Assembly: GCA_016209035.1 (NCBI GenBank)
Contig: JACQWX010000018.1
Span: forward strand, 17,674-81,673
DNA from: Elusimicrobiota bacterium
GTDB lineage: Bacteria > Elusimicrobiota > Elusimicrobia > UBA1565 > UBA9628
DNA length: 64,000 nt
Direction of reading: 5' to 3'
Under the pieces are notes generated by a model. The model saw nothing but the letters and a program-made list of their open reading frames with translations, was not told where the DNA came from and made no database searches. Below, in pieces: positions 9,057-15,470 of the stretch. The translations under genes and the position numbers were made by a program. Position 1 is the stretch's first letter. Each line of letters opens with the position of its first letter.

Positions 9057-9418
9057 CAGTAGGGCCGCAGGAGGCGTTCGGCCCCGGCGTCGGGCGGCTC
9101 CTTCGGGCGGAAGAAGGACCCCGCGTCCGCCGTCCCCAGGTAGTCCCGCCGGAGCAGCCGCGCCAACAGGGAGGTCGGCCCCAGCACGGCGAAATAGGTC
9201 AGGAAGATGAGGAGCCCGGTGAACCGCCTCCCGACGAACGACAGGATGACGCGTCCCGTCGCGAACAGATGGTTGTAGATGAAGTTGATGGCGAGGGTGA
9301 AGAGCAGCCGGACGCGGACCGGCATGAGGATGGCCAGGGAGCAGACCGCGTAGGCCGAGACCAGGCTGAGCCGGGTCTTGGGACGGCCTCCCTCGATGGT
9401 GATGAGCTCCCTCTGCAT
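9056..9418 (-). CDS. SxtJ-like small membrane protein
   Basis: This 120-residue protein has two hydrophobic segments (about residues 20-50, ending in VRVRLLFTLAINFIYN, and 65-90, FTGLLIFLTYFAVLGP) and a polar C-terminal tail ending in RPY. The size, topology and position next to a NodU-type carbamoyltransferase match the SxtJ-like family commonly paired with these enzymes. It overlaps the upstream PP-loop gene and the downstream carbamoyltransferase by one base at each end (TGATG), which implies tight translational coupling. The biochemical role is unknown; it may anchor the carbamoyltransferase or its substrate at the membrane. Confidence 0.7.
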   Translation of the reverse strand: MQRELITIEGGRPKTRLSLVSAYAVCSLAILMPVRVRLLFTLAINFIYNHLFATGRVILSFVGRRFTGLLIFLTYFAVLGPTSLLARLLRRDYLGTADAGSFFRPKEPPDAGAERLLRPY

Positions 9419-10173
9419 CAGAGCATCCGCGCCACCGCGGTGGCCTCTCCCGGATGGGCGACGAAGTCCTCGGTCAGCCGCTTGATGAAGGCCAGCTTCT
9501 CGCGCAGGTAGGCGCGCGCCATCTCCTCGTATTCCGTGAAGGTGTGCCGGGAGAGGATGATCCGCATCATCATGGCGAAGAGGATCTGCTGGGTGCAGAC
9601 CACCTGCATGTCGTGGGCGGTCATCTTGATGCGCTCCTTGGGGCTGATTCCCAGCTCGAAGAGCCGCGCCTCGGTGTCGAGCCCTTCCTGATACACCGGA
9701 TGCAGGAGGGTGATGCCGAAACCCGCGTAGAGCCTCTCGAGCTCCGGCATCAGGATCCGAGGGTTCTGCTCCGCGAACTCCTCCGCGTTCACCACGGCCC
9801 CGTCGGCCGCGAATCGGACCCCGTTCTGCAGGCAGAACACGAGGTTGCGCCAGTGCAGGGCCGTCTTGCAGTGGCCGCAGCTGTTGAGGACGAGCCAGCC
9901 GTGCCGGCGCGCCAGGGAATAGAACCGGTGGGATTCCAGGGCCCGGTAGAACCGGCCGGCGGAGATGAAACGGTGGAGGAACTCGGCGTCCGGGAACCGC
10001 TCGCGCATCCTGTTGAAATGGACCGAGGAGAAATCAGGCGCGACGAAGCCCAGGCGCGTGAAGGTGTTCAGGTGCACCGTCTTGAAGGTCTTGGCCAGGG
10101 CGCAGGCGGCCAGCGAGGAATCCGCGCCGCCGGAATAGAGCAGGGCCACGGCATCGCCTCTGGGGCTTTCCAC
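9418..10173 (-). CDS. PP-loop ATPase (adenine nucleotide alpha-hydrolase-like)
   Basis: This 251-residue protein has a PP-loop pyrophosphatase signature (YSGGADSS, residues 13-20) near the N-terminus, as in asparagine synthetase C-domains, GMP synthetase, ThiI and QueC. A possible metal or thiol motif, SCGHCK, lies near residue 98. The rest is helical with conserved Met/Arg-rich segments (FAMMMRIILSRH). These enzymes adenylate a carbonyl or carboxylate to drive amidation, thiolation or nitrile formation. It is the third gene of the operon, about 40 bp after the nitrogenase-like pair, and overlaps the SxtJ-like gene. It may activate a substrate later reduced or carbamoylated in the same pathway; the exact reaction cannot be read from sequence. 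Confidence 0.75.
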   Translation of the reverse strand: MESPRGDAVALLYSGGADSSLAACALAKTFKTVHLNTFTRLGFVAPDFSSVHFNRMRERFPDAEFLHRFISAGRFYRALESHRFYSLARRHGWLVLNSCGHCKTALHWRNLVFCLQNGVRFAADGAVVNAEEFAEQNPRILMPELERLYAGFGITLLHPVYQEGLDTEARLFELGISPKERIKMTAHDMQVVCTQQILFAMMMRIILSRHTFTEYEEMARAYLREKLAFIKRLTEDFVAHPGEATAVARML

Positions 10174-10213
10174 GGGACATCATTATATAGAACTCGGACC
10201 TCGTTTGCCGTGA

Positions 10214-11545
10214 CTACAGCGCGTGGAGGATGCGCTCGGCCAGGCACGCCGCGCCCGCGAACCCCAGCGAGGGGGAGGGGTCGGCCGCGTGCCAGCCCAC
10301 GCAGGGGAAGCCCGTCTCGACGACCGGGATGCGCGCCCCCGCTCGAGCGGGCTGGGCGGCCTCGTAGTTGGAGCCGAAGAGGACGCCCAGGCATCCGTCC
10401 CTCGCCAGCTCCCGGATCCGGCGCCTGGCATCGGCCAAGGGGGGGTTGCGGAGGACCGAGAGATCCGGCGGCGGTTCGGTCCCGCTCTCCTTGAGCAGCC
10501 TCGCGAATGCTTCCCTGCCGCCGAGGCTCTCGTCCCGCAGGCCGACCAGGATCGGCGGGAGCCCCGCCTCCGCCGCGAAGGAGGCCAGCCCCGCGGCGAG
10601 CGGGGTGTCGGCGAAGATGACGCTGCGCCGGCCCTTGAGCCTGCGGCGCGCGGCCTCGCGCAGCGTCTTGACCGCGGGGCCGGCCTCGCCGCGGCCGCGT
10701 CGCGCCGCGGCCTCGATGACCGACGCCTTGACCCCGAGGCCTTCTCCCACACGGCGGAGCCACGCTGCCGTGCCGGAGAGGCCCACCGGGAGCCCGGCGT
10801 GGACCAAGCGCCGGCCGCCGTACCGGTCGGCCTCCGGCCCGACCGGCACCGGCACGCTTGAAAGGTAGGGCAGGCAGACGAGGCTCTCGCTGTCGGCGGC
10901 GTCCAATAGGCGCGCGAAAGGCTCTCCCCCCAGGAGGCACGGCCCGGCTTTAAGTCCAAGCCCTGCCAGCAGACGGTCCAGCTCCCCGACGTCGGCGAGG
11001 ACGTCGGGCTCGTGGCGATGGAAGAAGAACCCCGCGACCGAAGCCCTGCCTTTGCGCGGCCGCCGCTCCCGGAACGGCGCCCTAGCCAGGACCCTGGCCA
11101 AGACCGCGGCGTAGCCTTCGTAGAGGTCGCCCTCGAACCCGAGGGTGCGGATGTAGTCCACGGGGCAGGGCACGGTGGCCGCGGCTTTTTGGACCTCGCC
11201 CGCAATGTCCTCGCCGGCCATCTCTATGAAGGTGGATGCCACCACGGCCATGTAGGCGGGCCGGCGCTTGGCGTGCCAGCTCCGCAGATAGGGCCCGATG
11301 CGGCTTGCCGAGCCCTTGACGAAGACGATGTCCGAGATCTCGGTGTAGCCTTCGCCGTGCAGGGCGAGCCTTTGGCGGTCGTGCAGCATGAGCTGGTTGG
11401 CGCCCTTGTATTTGCAGCCCACCCCGGTGTGGAGGACCAGGAAGGCGTCCGGGATGGCGTGCAGGGCCACGCTCACGCCGGTCATGCGGCCGTAGTTCTG
11501 GACCTTGAGCGCGAAGTCGCCGGCGGTGTCCTGGCCGAGCGCCAT
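10214..11545 (-). CDS. Nitrogenase component-I-like protein, subunit B (one cluster cysteine)
   Basis: The start at ATG 11545 follows the stop of the partner gene by 5 nt; longer reading frames upstream overlap the partner. The 443-residue protein has the oxidoreductase/nitrogenase component-1 fold signature: NYGRMTGVSVALHAI, then HTGVGCKYKGAN with Cys44, then VVASTFIEMAGEDIAGE, which matches the third P-cluster cysteine region but has Ser/Thr instead of Cys. Only one of the three usual cysteines is therefore kept. The C-terminal half has Rossmann-like repeats (GRRSVIFADTPLA, GVLFGSNYE) and a conserved-looking ETGFPCVGW. It resembles the NifK/NifN/BchB side of the family. It is not a canonical nitrogenase subunit, and no NifH or Nif assembly gene is present in the window. 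Confidence 0.78.
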   Translation of the reverse strand: MALGQDTAGDFALKVQNYGRMTGVSVALHAIPDAFLVLHTGVGCKYKGANQLMLHDRQRLALHGEGYTEISDIVFVKGSASRIGPYLRSWHAKRRPAYMAVVASTFIEMAGEDIAGEVQKAAATVPCPVDYIRTLGFEGDLYEGYAAVLARVLARAPFRERRPRKGRASVAGFFFHRHEPDVLADVGELDRLLAGLGLKAGPCLLGGEPFARLLDAADSESLVCLPYLSSVPVPVGPEADRYGGRRLVHAGLPVGLSGTAAWLRRVGEGLGVKASVIEAAARRGRGEAGPAVKTLREAARRRLKGRRSVIFADTPLAAGLASFAAEAGLPPILVGLRDESLGGREAFARLLKESGTEPPPDLSVLRNPPLADARRRIRELARDGCLGVLFGSNYEAAQPARAGARIPVVETGFPCVGWHAADPSPSLGFAGAACLAERILHAL

Positions 11546-11550
11546 GGCGG

Positions 11551-12801
11551 TCACCCCTTCCCCGAGAGGAGCTCCCGGACGCGGGCGATGTTGTCCAGGC
11601 AGCCCTTGAAGAAGGGGGAGAGGGACCGCGTGGCCACGAGCGGGACCCCCGCCCGCGCCGCCTCCGGCCCCGCGTGGCCGCCCAGATAAGCCAAGGAGAA
11701 GCCGCCCTTGCTCAGGATGCCCGGCAGGACGATGGGGTCCGGGAAGACCAGGAACGGCTCCTTGCGGCCCAGGGCCCGCAGGCGCTCCCCGATGCGGCGT
11801 CGGGACTCGCTCTCCGGCGCGCCCTGCACCAGGAGCGCGGTCCTGAATCCGAGTTCCGCGAAGAACTCCAGGTCGCCGAGCCCCTCGTAGGCGAGGAAAT
11901 CGCCTTCGTAGTTCGTGCACATGCGCAGGCCGTAGGCCAGGCTTAAGCCCCGGAAATCGGCCCTGAACCGCGCGATCTCCCGGCGGCACTCCCGGGCGCC
12001 GTCTGCCGCGGCATCCTTAAGCCGCTCCTCCACGCCGAAGCGCCGGGCGATGATCTCGAGGCAGCGCAGGCTTTGGCCCAGGCCGATCGGCAGGGGCACT
12101 TCCGCCACGCTCATCCCGCGGGACTCAAGCGCCGCGGCGAAGCGCGGGTAGAGCGAGCGGTCCACCACGAAGGCGGCGTCCGCGCCTCCGATCCTGCGCC
12201 AGGCGTCTAAGTCCCCGCGGTGCGGGAAGCTGCCTACGAGGTCGAGCCCCAGGCGCTCGAGCGTCCTCTCGATCTCGGAGGCGCCCCCGACCGCGCCGTC
12301 GGCGGGAAGCCCCACGAGGATGAGGCCCTTGCCTTCCTTTCGGCTCCGCCCTCGACCGCGCCGGGGGGAGAGCGTGGAGAGGCTGGCGTAGAGGAGGTCG
12401 AGCAGTTCCGCCTGCGTGCCGCTGCGAAGACCGCTCGTGCGCAGGGCCAGCACCGGGACCCCCATGCGGCGGGAGAAGCGCCGGGCCACCGCCGGGAAAT
12501 CGTCCCCGATCATCTCGGTCAGGCAGGTCCCCAGCACGATCAAGGCCTGCGGCGCGTCCTTGGCCGCGGCAGCCTCAAGGCAACGCTCCAGGGCCTTGGA
12601 CGTGCGGCCGAGGGCCGCCTGGGTCTCGCCGAGGTTGGTGCAGTAGAAGCGCTCGGCGCCGGGGAAGTTGAAGGCCAGGAAACTGTTGAGGCAGTCGCGC
12701 TCGCCGTGAACCACCACGGCGAAGCGGCCCTCCATCGCGGACAGCATGGCCGCGGCGCCCGAGAGGCTGCAGCAAGGCTGGGTCAGAGAGGTGTCGGGCA
12801 T
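11551..12801 (-). CDS. Nitrogenase component-I-like protein, subunit A (three cluster cysteines)
   Basis: This 416-residue protein is the first gene of the operon. It carries three family cysteines: Cys10/Cys11 (QPCCSLSGA), Cys37 (VVHGERDCLNSF, matching the HG-x-x-GC loop) and Cys93 (LGTCLTEMIGDD, matching the C-x-x-x-IGDD motif of NifK, NifE and BchN). Rossmann-like segments follow (GLILVGLPAD, AFVVDRSLYP). With a single cysteine in the partner, the heterodimer could hold one interface [4Fe-4S] cluster by 3+1 ligation, as in protochlorophyllide reductase BchNB. The gene starts only 26 bp from the divergent gene at 12828. Its electron donor should be a NifH/BchL-like ATPase, which is not encoded here. 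Confidence 0.8.
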   Translation of the reverse strand: MPDTSLTQPCCSLSGAAAMLSAMEGRFAVVVHGERDCLNSFLAFNFPGAERFYCTNLGETQAALGRTSKALERCLEAAAAKDAPQALIVLGTCLTEMIGDDFPAVARRFSRRMGVPVLALRTSGLRSGTQAELLDLLYASLSTLSPRRGRGRSRKEGKGLILVGLPADGAVGGASEIERTLERLGLDLVGSFPHRGDLDAWRRIGGADAAFVVDRSLYPRFAAALESRGMSVAEVPLPIGLGQSLRCLEIIARRFGVEERLKDAAADGARECRREIARFRADFRGLSLAYGLRMCTNYEGDFLAYEGLGDLEFFAELGFRTALLVQGAPESESRRRIGERLRALGRKEPFLVFPDPIVLPGILSKGGFSLAYLGGHAGPEAARAGVPLVATRSLSPFFKGCLDNIARVRELLSGKG

Positions 12802-12827
12802 GTCGGCCGTATGATACCATACCTCGC

Positions 12828-15470
12828 ATGCAGCTCATCATCGTCCGGATCGTGCAAGCGAGCGCCCTGCTGCTGGCGGCGGCGCTGGCCGCGTGCGGCC
12901 GGTCGCTCGCGGCCCCTCTCAGGGAAGTCGGCCGAGGGTATCTCGTCGCCCTGGCCCTGCTGATCGCGGTCGATCTGGCTCTCCTGAAGCCGGCCGTCCC
13001 CCACAACATCTGGCACGAGCAGCACGCGGTCTCCTTCGTCATCCAAGTCGAGGACGGCGCCTCCGAAGGGCTGCAGAACCTGCACGGTCCGACCTATGGG
13101 ACCGTCATGCGCGCCTTCCACCTGCTGTCGGGCAAGCGGCTGTCCGTCTTCTCCATCAACTACGCCATCGCCGGCGTCTCCGTGGTACTCCTGTTCCTGC
13201 TGGTCTATCTCTTGTTCGACAGCGGGAGCCTGGCTCTGCTGGCAGCGTCCCTGCTCACATTCCTCCCCGCCCACATCCGCCTCTCCGCCACGGAGTGCAG
13301 CTTCATCCTGGTGGAGAGCATGTCCCTGCTGACCCTGCTGCTGTTCACCTTGTTCCTCAAGGGACGCAGACCCCGCTTCTTCCTGGCCGGGCTGCTCTCC
13401 CTCCTCAACCTCATGCACCTGCGCGCCGAGATGATGTTGCTGGCGCCCGCCATGGTGTTCGTCTATTTCCTCATCATGGACGAGGGTCCGAGATGGGACT
13501 TCCTCCGCTCGGCCCCGATCCGGGCGGGGCTGGCGGCGGCCGCGCTCTTGACGATCCCCAGGGTCATCGAGATCCTCCACACGGCGGATCCGAGGATCAA
13601 GCAGATCGGGCCTCTGGCGCTCCCCCACCCTGTCCCGGTGAACGACATCTTCTTCGACATGGGTTGGACGCCTCCCCTCTATCTGGTCCTTTTCCTCGTC
13701 GGATTCATCGGCATGGCCGTGCGCCATCGGAGGGCCTTCCTCTTCTTCAACGCCTACTGGCTGTGCGCCGTGGGTTTCTACTGGGCTCACCGGACCTGCA
13801 TCGCGCTCAAGGTCCGCACCGGGATGGCCGATCAGTTCGTCCTGGTCGTCATCGCGGCCTATGGGACGCACGCGTTGATCCGGGTTCTCCTCGGCAGGAG
13901 CCGGATACTCGGCTTGGCGCTGGCCCACGGCGCGCTGGCGGCGAGCCTGCTGGGCTACTGGGATGTCATCCAGACCCTCTACACCCGGCAGCAGGAATTC
14001 CTCTTCCTCCAGGAAGCGGGCGGCAAGCTCCCCGCCCGCAGCGCCCTCGTCTATCTTTCGGGGCAGGATGACCCCGGGGTGGCCAGCAGCAGGGAATACC
14101 AGAAAGAGGCGTTGGAGTCCGCGGCGGCCCGGATGGGCAAGAAGGTCCTTCCCATGGGGATCAGGCGGTTCCTCAGGACGCAGGACATCGTGGCCATGAA
14201 GCCCGTCTATTTCTACAAGGGTGTAGCCTGCCATGTCATCCCCTGGGCCGCAGGCCCAGGGGCCGCGGGGTCGCAGGTCGACGCTTCCATGATGGTAGAC
14301 GGCGAGAATCCCGCGTGCAGGCTGATGGAGGACTCCTTCTTGTTGAAGCCGGTCACGACGGCCTCCATCACGGACCGGCCCCACGGCTGGGATCGGATGA
14401 CCGGGGATGGGAAGGTCATCGGGCTCTACCAGGTCCTGCCGCGCGGACGGACGGAAGGGAGGAACCGCGTCATCGATGGCCGCGGCAAACAGGAGCTGCT
14501 GTCGCTCATCAGAGAGATCGATGGCGTGGCCGGTGATCCAGCCTCGACGCTGGCGGCGTTGGACAGGCTGGCCGGGAGACTCCCTCGGGACGCGGCGGTG
14601 CAGGTCGAGCGCGCCCAGGCCGCTGCGAGGCTCGGCCGGCGCGAGGAGGCGCTTTCGGCGTTGAGGCGCGCGGAGGGCTTGGGTCCTGGCGAGCCGGACC
14701 TGCGGGCCGTCGCTGGGATTTACAGCAGGCTCAAGGAGCCTGCGAAGGCGCTGGCAGCATTGGACGCCCTGGCCAGGGCGCGGCCGGACAGCGCGGCCTT
14801 GCAGGTAGAGCGCGCCGAGTTCTTGGCCGGGCTCGGCCGGCGCGAGGAGGCGCTTTCGGCGTTGAGGCGCGCGGAGGGCTTGGGTCCTGGCGAGCCGGAC
14901 CTGCGGGCCATCGGCGGGATCTACAAGGAGCTCAAAGAGCCTGCGAAGGCGTTGGCGGCGCTGGAGCGGCTGGCCCGCAAGCGGCCGGATGACGGGGGCG
15001 TCCAGGTGGAGCGCGCCTTGTTGTCGCTGGACCTGGGACGCAAGGCGGATGCCGTTGACGCGTTCAGGCGCGCCGAGGCGCTCAAGGTCGGGGGAGACGA
15101 CCTCAGGCGCGTGGCGTGGGGCTACCAGAGCCTGGGTAGATGCCCGGACTCCCTCAGGGTATGGGAGGCTCTACTGCGCGGGCCCCGGCCGAGGAGCAAG
15201 GACTACAGCGACAAGGCCGTCTGCGAGTACCTGCTGGGCAGGAAGAAGGAAGCCGTCTTGGATCTGAACAGGGCCATCAAGATCGACCCCGCGGGCCTGG
15301 AGGCGTATGTGTCCCTGGGCGCGATCTACTCGAACCAAGGGGCGGCGCAGAAGGCCCTGGAGATGTATGAACGCGGACTGGCCGTCCCGGCGGGGCCGGC
15401 GATGGAGCGCGCCCGGCAGCAGCTGCTCGATGGCCGAGAGACGGCGCGGCGCAAGATGGCCTCTCCCTAG
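12828..15470 (+). CDS. Multi-pass membrane protein (GT-C glycosyltransferase-like) with C-terminal TPR domain
   Basis: In this 880-residue protein, residues about 1-385 contain around ten hydrophobic segments, with a first extracytoplasmic loop containing HNIWHEQHAVSF. This layout resembles GT-C/PMT-type glycosyltransferases, but no diagnostic motif was verified. A soluble domain (about 390-565) follows, then TPR-like repeats to the end (RREEALSALRRAEGLGPGE appears twice). Two repeats are nearly identical at DNA level (see the repeat entry). The ATG lies 26 bp from the divergent nitrogenase-like operon, and no clear Shine-Dalgarno is present. The stop overlaps that of the convergent PLD gene at CTAG (15467-15470). 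It may act on lipid-linked sugars, which is unproven. Confidence 0.6.
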   Translation: MQLIIVRIVQASALLLAAALAACGRSLAAPLREVGRGYLVALALLIAVDLALLKPAVPHNIWHEQHAVSFVIQVEDGASEGLQNLHGPTYGTVMRAFHLLSGKRLSVFSINYAIAGVSVVLLFLLVYLLFDSGSLALLAASLLTFLPAHIRLSATECSFILVESMSLLTLLLFTLFLKGRRPRFFLAGLLSLLNLMHLRAEMMLLAPAMVFVYFLIMDEGPRWDFLRSAPIRAGLAAAALLTIPRVIEILHTADPRIKQIGPLALPHPVPVNDIFFDMGWTPPLYLVLFLVGFIGMAVRHRRAFLFFNAYWLCAVGFYWAHRTCIALKVRTGMADQFVLVVIAAYGTHALIRVLLGRSRILGLALAHGALAASLLGYWDVIQTLYTRQQEFLFLQEAGGKLPARSALVYLSGQDDPGVASSREYQKEALESAAARMGKKVLPMGIRRFLRTQDIVAMKPVYFYKGVACHVIPWAAGPGAAGSQVDASMMVDGENPACRLMEDSFLLKPVTTASITDRPHGWDRMTGDGKVIGLYQVLPRGRTEGRNRVIDGRGKQELLSLIREIDGVAGDPASTLAALDRLAGRLPRDAAVQVERAQAAARLGRREEALSALRRAEGLGPGEPDLRAVAGIYSRLKEPAKALAALDALARARPDSAALQVERAEFLAGLGRREEALSALRRAEGLGPGEPDLRAIGGIYKELKEPAKALAALERLARKRPDDGGVQVERALLSLDLGRKADAVDAFRRAEALKVGGDDLRRVAWGYQSLGRCPDSLRVWEALLRGPRPRSKDYSDKAVCEYLLGRKKEAVLDLNRAIKIDPAGLEAYVSLGAIYSNQGAAQKALEMYERGLAVPAGPAMERARQQLLDGRETARRKMASP
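14629..14909 (+). repeat. Intragenic direct repeat (about 80 bp identical, 201-bp period)
   Basis: Positions 14629-14708 recur without a mismatch at 14830-14909, an offset of 201 bp (67 codons, about two TPR units). Flanking codons also match partly. It looks like a recent in-frame duplication of a TPR pair inside the gene at 12828-15470. Confidence 0.85.

Noticed and set aside
10214..12801. True nitrogenase structural genes nifDK
   Set aside because: Subunit B lacks two of three P-cluster cysteines, both subunits are short for NifDK, and no nifH or Nif assembly genes are nearby.
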